From: Patiria miniata
Lineage: Eukaryota; Echinodermata; Asteroidea; Valvatida; Asterinidae
Direction: 5' to 3'
Assembly (NCBI RefSeq): GCF_015706575.1
Contig: NW_024037060.1
Location: 689,501 to 753,500 of the forward strand
Length of the DNA: 64,000 nucleotides
The translations under genes were made by a program, and so were the position numbers. Position 1 is the stretch's first letter. The number at the start of each line of letters is the position of its first letter. Positions 40,622 to 51,795 of the stretch are shown here, in pieces. Under the pieces are notes generated by a model. The model saw only the letters and a list, made by a program, of their open reading frames with translations. It did not search any database and was not told the DNA's origin.

Positions 40622-42932
40622 CTAGGCTTCTGACTCTCCAATTTTGTTGTCAGTAGGCAGGACAGATGGTGCTGAGCTCTGAGGATTGCTGGATAAATCC
40701 CTGGTCTCCTGGTAAGGGGGTGGGAGATCGGAAGGCTGCACTCCATCCCCATACTGTGGAGGATTGGGCGGAGGGCCAACATAGGTGCTTGGCATGGGGT
40801 TGCTGGCAACCGGCATCTGAAAGTTTTGGCCATTATAGGGATTATAGTGCACGAAGGACGCGCCTTGCTGGGTTGGATACGGTCGCTGGGGGTTCCCTGG
40901 CTGGCCAGTGGACCCATAATGCAACGGGACCTGGCCTTGAGGTTGACCTCCTGTAGGTTGACCCGGGATGAACACATACAAACGTTCGTTGTTGGGAACA
41001 ATGAGGTCACCATACAGCTCGCAACGCATCCTTTGCTTTTCATTGGCCGCCTTGACAAGGCAAGGCATACGAACCAGGTCAATGAGCCACCCGAACACGA
41101 AGATGCCTGCCGTGCAGAAGTATAACAGCCCGATGGCAGGACCGCTCAGGTAGAATCGATGGAACCCAAGAATGCCGAAAGGAAAAGCATAGATGTAGGC
41201 GTCGTCGAGGTGACGCGTCCAGGTGCGATTCTCCTGAACCTCCTTGTTGTGGCGACTGACGAGGCAGGGCATTCGCATCAGGTCGACCAGCCAGCCCACC
41301 CCAGCTAGTCCACCAGTGCACAGGTAGGCCAACCCCTGACCGAATCGACCCATGTAGAAGTGATGCAGGCCTAGGAATCCAAACGGAAAAGCCAGCTGAT
41401 AGGCATCTCCAAGGGCACATTCCTGGGTTATCTCCACTACTTCTCCGTTCCGGATCCTGCGGATTCGGTCGTTGGCTTCCCGAACCAGGGACGGCATCCT
41501 GAAAATGTCAGTCAGCCAGCCAATGCTACCAAGTCCCACACTGCAAACATAGATCACTCCAAAACCTGTACGCCCCAAATAAAACTGATGCCATCCTGCA
41601 TAATAAATACCAATAATGGAAAAGAAAATTAACAGTTTGCTAGTCACAAGAATAATCTCTAGTTTTGGCTCAAAATGTGACATTAGTTTTCTCCATTAAC
41701 TTACATTACAGAGGACCCCAGATTCTATGAGTAGAATTTAGTATGAACTTTCATTTAGTATGAACTAATATTAAAGTGATAAATTCAAAGTTACTTTTAA
41801 AATTACCATATGGACCAGGCAGGTTTTTTTTCATAAATGGAGTACAATCAATCAACCACTCAGAGTCAACCAAAGAGGATCAGGAGGAATAAAAATGCAT
41901 ACCAAATAATCCCATTGGAAACCACATCATGTAAGCTTCGAAAAGCGTCCTCTCTCTAAGGTCCATGAACCGATGGTTGTACTGGCGTGCCAGGCAGTAA
42001 CCATTCAGCACAATCTCTTCCTCTTCACGGTTAGCCTTCTCCACTAGCCAGGGGAGTCTGATCAGATCAATGAGCCACCCAAAACCAAGCAGACCCAGGG
42101 AGAACAGGTACATCCATCCAAAAAAGTTCCTGGAAAGGAGGCAACAAATGAAATTTTGATGACTGAGAAAATACATACACAGTTGATGGGTCATATTGCT
42201 TCAAAAAGTGTGGACTTAAGAAGACATATTTGAACATTTGTCTGTCAACAAAAGTAGCTTCAAGTAAATACAATGTCCTTGGAACAGCATCAAATTTGGG
42301 GTTTATCATGTCAAAAAAATTTAGTCTGAAAATGTGTAAACCTTTGGGACATTATAAAAAATTCAAACGAACATCTTGCCTATTAAAAATTGATTTGATA
42401 TTTTTTTCCAACAAATTTAGAAGAAAAAATAAAGCTACCAACATTTCACAAAATACCTTTATCAATATAAATGAACAAGTAATTACTAAACAATGCTTTT
42501 AAATTTATGCTTTATTTATTTCAAGTTTATGGAATATTCTTGTTTTCATTTTTGATAAATCAATCATGGAGGTAGAATTTCGTTCCTCAGTTTTCTAAGG
42601 GGGAGGGCATAGCCCCCCCCCCCCCCCCCCATCCTGGCCAGTTCTTCTGCACAAAAAAAGTATATATTTTTCTTGATTAATCTCTCATTTCATGAGTTAA
42701 TTTGTGTATACCTCTTCAAGTAGAAGTGATGAACTCCAAACAATCCAAACAAGACACAGTAGATGTAGGCTTCCAGAAGACTTTTTCGCTGGATGGCAAT
42801 TCGTTGCAGGGTTGAAACTCCCTGTACATGAACCGGCTGGGGTGATGCAGGCCCAACCATCGCGCCGTGTGGGTAGCCACCGCTCGGCATTCCGTTAGAA
42901 ACAGGCAGAGCTGGAGCCGCTGAGTTTTTCAT
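40622..42932 (-). CDS. Membrane protein with four tandem TM2 domains (473 aa)
   Basis: Minus-strand coding exons are 42932-42712, 42129-41903 and 41595-40622, all GT/AG, with phases 2 and 1 that join in frame. Four TM2 units occur at about residues 52-105, 138-200, 214-275 and 284-345. Each follows the plan FGxxGxHxFYL...G...GWLxDxxRxPxLV: GVHHFYLKR...GWLIDLIRLP, GWHQFYLGR...GWLTDIFRMP, GLHHFYMGR...GWLVDLMRMP and GFHRFYLSG...GWLIDLVRMP. Each unit should place two helices in the membrane, about eight in total. The N-terminal 45 residues and the last 125 are Pro/Gln/Gly-rich with PPPYQE and PPNPPQY (PY-like) motifs, probably cytosolic. TM2 proteins usually have a single unit; their function is poorly known. 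No signal peptide is seen. Confidence 0.88.
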
Positions 42933-43953
42933 AGCGGAGTTATTTATTTTCGATACGAATACGGTCTGGGTCTAGAGATGTGCAACTCCACTCTCGCAAC
43001 ACTGCAACAACACTATAAACTAGCTGTTGACATGGTTGATATATAAACTGCACGTCTTTTCCCTATCGCGTCGGGTTAGATATTAATTTGTAAGCAATGA
43101 CAGCAGAATCACGAGAGAATACATCCAGGCACAATGTCAACAAACCGCTTACACACCGTCACGTGCATATGATAGCTTGGTGCCTTGTTACAGAATGTAC
43201 AAGTACACATCATAATAAGCCTGGGTACCTGTGAATTTTATTTTTAACCGATGACATCATTTTTACGCCACTGGTCGCTGCAAAGAGCGCCCGCAGTGTT
43301 GTGAATGTGAAGAGCATGGAGGTACGACCATGCAGCGAAAATCAGCCGGGAAATTTGCTGAAACACTAAAGATTTTTTCCAGTGGGAGGGGGCGGAGGAA
43401 GGGGAGGGGCGCGCCCGGGCGGTCCGCCTTGGCCTTTGGGGCGTCAGACCCGAAAGCATGTAATTGAGATAGAATACGGTACGGGTACACTGGGGGGGGG
43501 GGGGGGGGGGACTTTTCAAGGCCCGGGAGGCCGGGGGAGGCGTTTTTTCGGCGCCCTCCCCCTCCAATCCGCCGGTGATGTCTTAGCTCTCAACTTCATT
43601 CACAGATGGTATAGTTTCTAAACTTTTATGGCAAAAACGTGGCGCATCCCTTAATGTAGGCATGTAGGCCTATACTGGCCTTATTTTTCTTCTAAGCAAG
43701 CGCAGCCTATGCAATTACCCACAAATTCAACAACGAACTTGTACAAACTGTTGGAAAATTTTGTTTTGACAAAAAAAAAATCGTTTTCTTTCATTTCATA
43801 AAAAGGTATTTACACAAGATACATTGCGATGCTAAAAAGGGGCTAGACCAGCAGCGAAAAAAATGAACATCATTTTCACTGGGCCCCAAACGTACTCACG
43901 GCACCGTATCCTGGCACCACACTTGCCGGCCCATAGTACATAATACTTTAGAT
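42933..43953. other. TM2-gene upstream region
   Basis: Holds the TM2 promoter. The G/C-rich stretch 43380-43565 with long G-runs gives ORFs on both strands by composition only. No gene is recognised. Confidence 0.4.
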
Positions 43954-43962
43954 TCTATCTTT
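43954..43962 (-). terminator. snRNA 3' box, U2-like copy 1
   Basis: AAAGATAGA on the minus strand fits the AAARNNAGA core of the snRNA 3'-end formation box. Confidence 0.7.
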
Positions 43963-43974
43963 TGATTGATTGTG

Positions 43975-44159
43975 GGGCTGTTCCCAGCTACAGTGCTATA
44001 CTGGGTCAACCCATGGTCAGGGAAGCAAGCTTCACCAAGACCCGGTTCCAAAAATCTCGTGAATAACATCGCAGCTGCGCTGTGGCACTGCCGTCAGATG
44101 TTAAGCTGACGAGAACAGATACTTTCACATGATCTTAGCCAGGAAGGCCGAGAAGCGAT
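43975..44159 (-). ncRNA. U2 snRNA-like gene, variant copy 1
   Basis: The RNA would begin ATCGCTTCTCGG and continue CTGGCTAAGATCATGTGAAAGT and ATCTGTTCTCGTCAGC, collinear with U2. Stem-loop IIa is GTCAGCTTAACATCTGAC, the Sm site is GATTTTTGG, stem-loop III is GAAGCTTGCTTC and stem-loop IV lies around CCCAGTATAGCACTG. About 185 nt (human U2 is 188). A TATA-like CTATAAAAG lies about 32 bp upstream and the 3' box AAAGATAGA 13 bp downstream. Divergence: the branch-site-pairing GTAGTA of U2 reads GAAAGTA. Confidence 0.82.
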
Positions 44160-44884
44160 GCTCTGGAACGGTTCTGCTCGATCTTTTATAGAGAATTTGG
44201 GGTTACCTAAACGTTTCGTCAACGAAACAGACGCAGGTTAAACGTTTTTGCCTTGGCCTTGTCCCGACTTGGTGCGTGTGCATCCGTTTCCTGTACGTTT
44301 TATGTCTGTGACTCATTCAACGCTTAACTTACGTTATAGAATGGCTATAGTACGTACAGAACAGACCGTGGTTCAAACAAGGAACAGGAAAAATGTTCGA
44401 CTGAATAAAAAAATCATCTGTACCAATTATTGAGCCGATTTAAAGCATGCATTCCCGATTTTGCCAGTTTTCTTCTACATGTTTAAAAAAAAACTCACTG
44501 AACGCAAAAGGCGCAGATAGGTCTTGCGTCGACATTTAATTGCTTTCAAACAGTCCGCAGGTCTACAGTGCTCAATTTAATCATAAAAAAGGTAATATTT
44601 TATAAAGAATATAATTATGATGACATGGAGGTAAAGTTTGGGGTATAGTGTACATTTTTTTCCATCAAGAGGGACATTATAATATAATATGCATTGTACA
44701 TGTATTTGAAAGGCCGTTTCGAAGTACATGCATTGCATCATAGAGCTAGGACCTAGCTCTATGATTGCATCATTGCGTTCAGCCTCATCAGCGTGGTATC
44801 ACTGACAATAGTGGTCAATCATCCATCAAAAGCAAAGTAGGCGATCGTCAACAATGAATGCAGTCAGTGGTGGTGGTACGTACT

Positions 44885-45364
44885 ACGGAAGCTTGAATTG
44901 CCTTACGCGATACCGCGTTACCGTGATAATTTATCACAGAAATCCGGAATTCAAAGATAAATCCTTCCTCGATACTGCGTTACTGTGATAATTTATCGCA
45001 GAAATCCGGAATTCAAAGATAAATCCTTCCTCGATACCGCGTTACCGTGATAATTTATCACATAAATCCTGAATTCAGAGATACGTATTCCTCGATACCG
45101 CGTTACCGTGATAATTTATCACAGAAATCCTGAATTCAGAGATAATCCCTTCCTCGATACCGCGTTACCGTGATAATTTATCACAGAAATCCGGAATTCA
45201 AAGATAATTCCTTCCTCGTTACCGATTTGTCTTTGAATTCCGGATTTCTGCGATAAATTATCACAGTAACTCAGTATCGAGGATGGATTTATCTTTCAAA
45301 TCCGGATTTCTGTGATAAATTATCACGGTAACGCGGTATCGCGGAAGGCAATTCAAGCTTCCGT
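44885..45364. mobile_element. Foldback element with about 66-bp subterminal repeats
   Basis: The ends ACGGAAGCTTGAATTGCC and its exact inverse are set in a possible ACGTAC duplication. The left arm has about five tandem units of roughly 66 bp, each with CGATACCGCGTTACCGTGAT and AATTTATCACAGAAATCC. The right arm has two inverted units. It is non-coding and lies about 140 bp upstream of U2-like copy 2. Confidence 0.85.
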
Positions 45365-45473
45365 AACGTACAGAGGTGTTGTGGCGTCAGCAGTGGGATG
45401 GGGCCGGCCGGGGAACGTTGACTCAACGTTTTTAAAATTGCGCTGCGTTTAGCAGACGTTTTGTCTCGTCTCC

Positions 45474-45482
45474 TATATAAAG
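45474..45482 (+). promoter_or_regulatory. TATA box of U2-like copy 2, with PSE-like motif upstream
   Basis: TATATAAAG is centred about 30 bp before the RNA start. The block GACGTTTTGTCTCGTCT just upstream is shared with copy 3 and is the best candidate proximal element. The palindrome CGTTGACTCAACG lies further up in both. Sea urchin snRNA genes are known to use such TATA-like boxes. Confidence 0.7.
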
Positions 45483-45505
45483 AGGAGCAGAACTCATTAT
45501 TGGGC

Positions 45506-45690
45506 ATCGCTTCTCGGCCTCCTGGCTAATATCATGTGAAAGTATCTGTTCTCGTCAGCTTAACATCTGACGGCAGTTGCTACAGCGCAGCTGCGATGTT
45601 ATTCACGAGATTTTTGTAACCGGGTCTTGGCGAAGCTTGCTTCCCTGACCATGGGTTGACCCAGTATAGCACTGTAGCTGGGAACAGCCC
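45506..45690 (+). ncRNA. U2 snRNA-like gene, variant copy 2
   Basis: Begins ATCGCTTCTCGGCCTCCTGG and keeps U2 stem-loops I, IIa, III and IV and an Sm site (GATTTTTGTAACC). The U2 branch-pairing GTAGTA is replaced by GAAAGTA. It carries CTAATATC where the other copies have CTAAGATC. The 3' box lies at 45704-45712. Confidence 0.82.
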
Positions 45691-45703
45691 TCACAATCAA
45701 TCC

Positions 45704-45712
45704 AAAGATAGA
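45704..45712 (+). terminator. snRNA 3' box, U2-like copy 2
   Basis: AAAGATAGA, 14 bp after the predicted RNA end, matches the AAARNNAGA core and recurs at the same place in all three copies. Confidence 0.7.
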
Positions 45713-46820
45713 ATCTGAAAATAACCGAAGAATTATATATATATTCTTTTCATAAAACAAAACCTAATGAACTTTTTAAATTTTCTTTTCAAAATAGGAT
45801 GCATAAACTTGAGATAGAGTCCTATAAATTCTCTAAATGTGTTCTTTCAGCATCGTTCACATTCTGGCCAAGACAAAACTTAATATCTAAATGAATCCCT
45901 CCGAAAAAAAACGCTGTTCACCGGTCTTTAAAAAATCATCAATACAATTACCACTACATGATTGCAATCATCATTAAAAGACGACATAATGAAATAATAG
46001 TACATTTTCTTTTGAACAAATATCTTGATAGAGATATCTAATTACATCAATCTACACTTTGTATTTCAGACTAAAATACAAGCTATGAAGTTCTATGCCA
46101 GAATTATACAAAGATTATACAAAATATACTCCATAATGACAGCCTTAGTGAAAATGCACTCCTCTTTCCTCATATTTCATTCCGAAAATGAATATTATGA
46201 GCGAACACCCGGAAAAATAAGAAATTCAGAAACAGGACTCAAAGCGACCGTAAAGTAAATGCAGAAGTTAACTTATTTCACATAATTTTGGTGGGTTTTG
46301 TTTTGTTTAACCAAACTATTCTTAACATACACCGAGAATCTGATTCACAAAATTTACTCCTTATTCTCCAAGACATGATCATGATAAAGACCTGTAGATT
46401 AATCAATTTTTTGGTGCTTTCTTACAATCTAAAAAAAACCCCATGATTACATTCAACATGATTCTTTATCTATATCTTGCTAGAATGTGTTATAATTCCT
46501 ATCCCTGAAAAATATTTTCTCTGAAATACTCTGTTCTTTAATTATAGCTATTATATCCAACAATCGAATCAAAACCATTCTAAACGTTGTGGCAGCCTGA
46601 GCAAGCCTTGAACTAACCCAAACACATTGCAACAAATATTGCAACTGTACATAACTGCTCCCACAATGTGAGCTTTGTTACTTGATCTTTGTTACCTGAA
46701 TTTTTTAATTTTTTCTTAGAAGTTCCTCGCATGTCACAAAGTATTTGACCTCAATCATCCACCCGTGTCATGTCAAAGGTGTGATGACGCCCACAAACAA
46801 AACGTTTTAGAACCATGCTA
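45713..46820. other. Spacer between U2-like copies 2 and 3
   Basis: AT-rich, with nothing recognisable. The short ORF at 46025-46258 has no family features. Confidence 0.4.
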
Positions 46821-46828
46821 TGACGTCA
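46821..46828 (+). promoter_or_regulatory. CRE palindrome upstream of U2-like copy 3
   Basis: TGACGTCA lies about 106-113 bp before the RNA start, followed by CGTTGACTCAACG. Its position suits a distal enhancer element of an snRNA promoter. Copy 2 lacks it. Confidence 0.45.
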
Positions 46829-46900
46829 TACGAACAATCGTTGACTCAACGTTTTACCGTTGCGTGCTTGCAGTTACCGGACGTTTTGTCTCGTCTGTCC

Positions 46901-46910
46901 CTATATAAAG
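46901..46910 (+). promoter_or_regulatory. TATA box of U2-like copy 3
   Basis: CTATATAAAG at about -30, preceded by the shared GACGTTTTGTCTCGTCT and followed by GAGCAGAAC, which all three copies have. Confidence 0.7.
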
Positions 46911-46933
46911 GGGAGCAGAACGCATTGTAGGAC

Positions 46934-47118
46934 ATCGCTTCTCGGCCTCCTGGCTAAGATCATGTGAGAGTATCTGTTCTCGTCAGCTTAACATCTGACG
47001 GTAGTTGCCACAGCGCAGCTGCGATGTTATTCACGAGATTTTTGTAACCGGGTCTTGGCGAAGCTTGCTTCCCTGACCATGGGTTGACCCAGTATAGCAC
47101 TGTAGCTGGGAGCAGCCC
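46934..47118 (+). ncRNA. U2 snRNA-like gene, variant copy 3
   Basis: Very similar to copies 1 and 2 over the whole RNA. It has CTGGCTAAGATCATGTG then AGAGTATCTGTTC, so the branch-pairing region is GAGAGTA, not GTAGTA. Stem-loop IIa, the Sm site and stem-loops III and IV are kept. The RNA end runs into a C-tract, and the 3' box AAAGATAGA lies at 47141-47149. Confidence 0.82.
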
Positions 47119-47140
47119 CCCCCCCCCCCACAATCAATCC

Positions 47141-47149
47141 AAAGATAGA
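47141..47149 (+). terminator. snRNA 3' box, U2-like copy 3
   Basis: AAAGATAGA, pushed about 10 bp further from the RNA end by the C-tract expansion. Confidence 0.65.
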
Positions 47150-49422
47150 ATTTTGTCACAATTTTATATTAGACATCAAGCTCAATGTATCCGAAGCGTG
47201 ATGCAATGAGTTTCAAATGGGGACGTGGAGAGGAGGAGGAGGAGGAGGAGGGGGGGGGGGGGGGGGGGGGGCTCACTACCGGGTACTGACGCTCAGATTA
47301 AGTTTTGCTTGGGTCCACAATAATATCATCGTAGCATCTTTGTGTGCTTTTTCTGGGGGGTTGTCATTTCAGTCAGTTCGAGACAATTGATGTTAAAATC
47401 AAACGACATTATTCTCGGAGGGATATAAAAAAAAAATAAGTGCATACTGCTGTCAAAACATGTAACTACATGCAAGTCGGAAATCAATTTACAAAGTTTG
47501 TTGCATTAAAGGCACAAAAAACTTCATATTGCAATTACATGTATATTAGTAAAGTATTTGCAAAGTACATGTACTATTCACTCCAGCTCAACTTACTTCC
47601 CATCAAAATACACCACCATAAAAATGACAACAATGGAAAACAAAACAACTTCATTTTGATCGCTTTATTTTTTCCCAACCACAAACCATATTTCAAATCC
47701 TTTAACATGGGTAATTTCTACTGTAATTCGTTATACAGAATACATTCATTTGTTTTAAGGGATTCTTTTTACATGCTTTGACAAAAACAATTTGGCTTTA
47801 TTTTTTGGGGGGGGGGGGGGGCTTTAGGCCTTGACAGTAAAAAGGTAAGGCGTGAGATTTTGCAAAAATATAAATCAAACAGTCACTTTAATAGAATTTA
47901 TAGCTGACTTGGTTTGTGGTAGAAGAGTATTAACATTAGAACAAGCTACTACATGTACATACAGATTCCATTTCCTGGATTGTAACAAAATAATATACAA
48001 AACAATGAATGCAGCTCTGCCAGCCCAACTCTGATTATTTACAACATTTATTTACAGATTTCTCAATCAACTTGTAATTGTTCATTACGTAGTACATGTA
48101 ACATACTTCTGAAGTTCGGCAATTTTCTTGTTTTTTTTTACACACAATCAGTGAGGTTCTCATTTTTGCTCAATACACGTATATATGCAAGATACTTATG
48201 AGATTGGGTATAAAGTTATTTTCTGTACACGAAATACGTTATAAGTTTGAACAATGCCATGCAGTGCTGTGCAGTTAACCTTAAAATGGTGGTGGGCCCC
48301 TTTTTGGTTTGGGTAAACCCTTGGTGTATTTACCGAAACCAAACAGATCTCTTCGACTGTGTTTCCTTCGTATTACAACAAGCAAATATTCATGTAGTTT
48401 CTAAAATTCAGTTTTAGCACTGAAAGTATTGTTTAGATCCATAAGTGCATTTTCAGTCCATTTTGGGTCCGTTGCATAGTTGGGCCTGTATGAAACAAAA
48501 GGTCTCACTATGCAACAGACACAAATGACTGAAAACAAACTTATGAAAAAGTTGGCTGCAGAATTTAAATCATACATTCCAGTAAAATGTGCACACAATA
48601 CACAAAAGCACTGTACATAACCATGTACCCTAATACATAAACTAAAAGCAGCGAATAAATGTATTGAAATGAAGGGGAAAAAAATGCATCCTTTCAGAAC
48701 TTTCTACAATACATGTACTGTGTTTTGTGCGGTAAACTCAGCTAAAACAAAATCTGCTTCAATATTTACATTTTTCTGTACAAAATTAGTTTCTCAATAT
48801 ACATGTAACAAGAATTCATGCTATATTTTGTGCATCCACTAAAAAAGGTCCAATAATTAATCACAACTTAAACAAATGTTAGCAAAACATTACTTATTTG
48901 TGATCAAACATTGTATCAAAAAAAAAAAACCCATTTAACAAATGTCTCCAAGTCTTAAAACCCCAAAATTAGCGACCATGGACGAGAGTGAATTGCTCGA
49001 GCTTAACTTATAAATATTCAATTATTTATGCATCAACCGTGCAACTCCACTCCCATCCATATCGGAATTTTGTGGCATTCATGCACCATGTCAATAACAA
49101 ATAATCTGACAGTGCTTATATGCATGAATATATATTTACTCCCAAATCTAACTCTTAACTATAAAATGCTACCTTTCTATTTGTTTCCACAAAACATACC
49201 TTTTTACAAAGTGTACCTTTCCATAAAGTTGAATTCACAATCCGAGCAATCTGATTTGTACTGGTTAACTGGGTTTAATCTCCAACATTCTAAGCTTTTC
49301 AATGAAATTGGGCAATGGTCTTCATCAACTGGACTATTAAAGGTACAGGGATAGTGTACACCAGTTACAGAACTTAGCTCGAGTTGGGATATAACCCAGT
49401 TGGGAGAAACCATGAAACCAGA
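47150..49422. other. U2-bZIP intergenic region and bZIP 3' UTR
   Basis: GGA-repeat and G-run at 47231-47270 and another G-run near 47808. The rest is AT-rich and lacks coding signals. Its right part follows the bZIP stop on the minus strand and is probably 3' UTR. Confidence 0.45.
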
Positions 49423-51795
49423 TTACTTCTGAGACAGGGAAACCACTAAGCACTTTCGCGCCTCTTCAGCAATAACGGTTAGCTCGTCAATGCGCACCCG
49501 CAAGCGCGCGTTCTCGGCCTCAAGCTCCTTCGCCTTGACAACCATTTCCCCCTCGCGCTGTTTGCGGGTGGCACGGGAGCGCTGCGACGCGATGTTGTTC
49601 TTGTCGCGGCGCTGACGATACTTTTGCTTAGCTGATTTTGCGCTGGCATTGTGGCGGGATGTGCGAGCCTTCTTGGTGGGCGGGGCCTCGTCATCATCAT
49701 CATCATCGTCGCTGCTTGGGGCGGGGCGACGGGGGCTGCACTCCTCTTCCTTGCATGCTGTCTCAGAGCCAACGGGTGTTGGCAGGGTGGTCGTAGCCAT
49801 TGCAGATGGTTCTGCGTCGGTCATTAAAGGGTCGTTGCTTCCTGCGATGGAAGTAGCCAAATCATTGAGATCAGTGGGACCAGTCTCCTCCTAAAAAATC
49901 ATAAAAGAAACAAGAAACAAACATTAGTATTAAATAATGCAACAACAAAAAAATTCATCTGAAGACAATAAAATCAAAATGTGACAATAAAATCAAATTC
50001 CTTCAATCCATACCATTGCATTTGTACTTCCAGTGGATTCCCATATATGTATTCCCAATGTTATTCGGTTTAGAATAGCAACAGCCATTTTTCCTATGAG
50101 AGATTCTGTAATTCAAACTCATTGCAAGATGCGATTCAACCATACAGACTCAAATGATGAGAGCTGTTTAATTCTGCATTGTGTTGCACACCACTGGGTA
50201 TCCTCTGTTTATAAACAAGCTATATAGCTAAATTCTCCATAAAAAAAATTGCAAAGTGTTGTGCAATATCTAGGAACTAAACTAGTTTCTGCAACCCTTT
50301 CATTCTTGGGAGCCTGCAATAGCCAGTGCATGTGTAAACATGCCCGACTCTCACTGCACACTGAAGGTCGACATATTGCCACTGGTTGTGCAATGCCACT
50401 GAGGACATGAATATTTATCACTTGAATGTAACCTTTGACCCTATTCAGTACTGAACACAATGCCCTGCTTTCAACCATACATCTATCGTACAATATATAA
50501 TGGTTAATAGAATAGTACTTTTTACATACATCAGTGCTACATGTAATGAATTTCTATTACTTGTGATTGCATCAGCCTGTACTCATGAATTATTCATGAC
50601 TCACAGACACAGCATGCACTTCAAACCAGTATGAAGATAACTGTCATTCATTCACAATCAGATCACTGACAGGTTTCCAGGGGCCTAATGAACATTATTA
50701 ATTATTTAACCTCCCACTTAAAAATAAACAAATTTTATACAGTTTGCCCCTGTGCCCATTTTAGTGAGGATTTAGCAATTTGCTACAAAAAATGGCATGT
50801 GTGATGTGTCCTACCTTCATGTGAAATGTGTACAATAAACCTATTTTATTTCATGCACTGCACCAAAGCCATTTAGAGAAGTATTATTACCCTGGCGGGC
50901 ATTTGAAATTTGAAAAAGTCAAGATGTAACGACAAATTTCTGTTTCCAGTTCATACATGACGCTGTACAGGAAAATGTACTTGAATATAGGATTATTTTT
51001 TGATAAAATACAGTTTTCTCACCGTCAATTGCTGAAGGAACCCGGTCAGATCCGTAAATGTGTTGAAGAAATGATCCACAGAGGCGTCGCTCTCAGCTGG
51101 GCTGATCTCGCCGCCATCGCTGACGGACGAGATGACATCCCGTGGCTTGAAAGGTTCCCCGACTCCCCCCATGGGATCCAGGGGGAGGTCCTGGAATGAG
51201 CCCGGCAGGTTCTCCTCAAGGACCCCCATCAGATCGGGGAAGAGCATTAGGTCTGTGAATCCCTCCACATCGACGGTAGGAGGCTGGTCCGACTCTGTCT
51301 CAATGGGGTAGGCTGCTAGCACATCGCAGAAAGACAGGTCGGGATCACCTAGTATTAGGAATCACAAAACCAGAATTTAATTTTTGGACATTTATAGCTG
51401 TTTCAGGACTTGTATTTTAAACAAAGACGAATCGTGATTTACATTTTCTTTAGAAAAACTGAATTTGAATTGTTCAATCACGTTGTAAAGAAATTGGTCG
51501 ATTTTATTCAACACTGGAATGAGATAAGATTATAAGGCCTGCCAACTGCAACTTAGTTCCAGACAGGAATGTGCAACCGAAATTTATTAGACACATTTTT
51601 TGTTTGATTTGAAAACTCACCATGGTTAAAAAGGCTGCTCATTGGCATCGATGCCCGTTGAGCAGTACCGGGGGCCTGGTGCCCGAAGATCACACTGGTG
51701 TCCTTCGAGAGTCCTGTCGAAATGATCTCGACAGGGTTTACAACCGGCCCCCGGCTCCCTACTGTCTCCTCTTCCTCTATACCTCGGCAAGCCAT
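49423..51795 (-). CDS. bZIP transcription factor (C/EBP-PAR-like basic region)
   Basis: Coding exons on the minus strand are 51795 (ATG)-51621, 51348-51023 and 49890-49423, with GT/AG borders in phases 1 and 0. The N-terminal half is acidic and looks like an activation domain (DPDLSFCDVLAAYPIETESD). It includes SDGGEISPAES, reminiscent of DSGxxS-type degrons. A poly-Asp run (SSDDDDDDDE) precedes KKAR. The C-terminal bZIP reads KYRQRRDKNNIASQRSRATR, followed by a zipper with Leu every seven residues (KELEAENARLRVRIDEL). NNxA..RSR resembles both C/EBP and PAR factors, so the subfamily is open. The start is uncertain: the frame is also open upstream of this ATG, and a later MPMSS is possible. 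Product from this ATG is about 322 residues. Confidence 0.8.

Noticed and set aside
40666-41153. Plus-strand ORFs over the TM2 gene
   Set aside because: They are antisense shadows of exon 3 of the four-TM2 protein.
47440-47781. 113-codon plus-strand ORF
   Set aside because: AT-rich, low-complexity composition (Asn, Lys, Tyr, Phe) without any family feature, in probable UTR or intergenic DNA.
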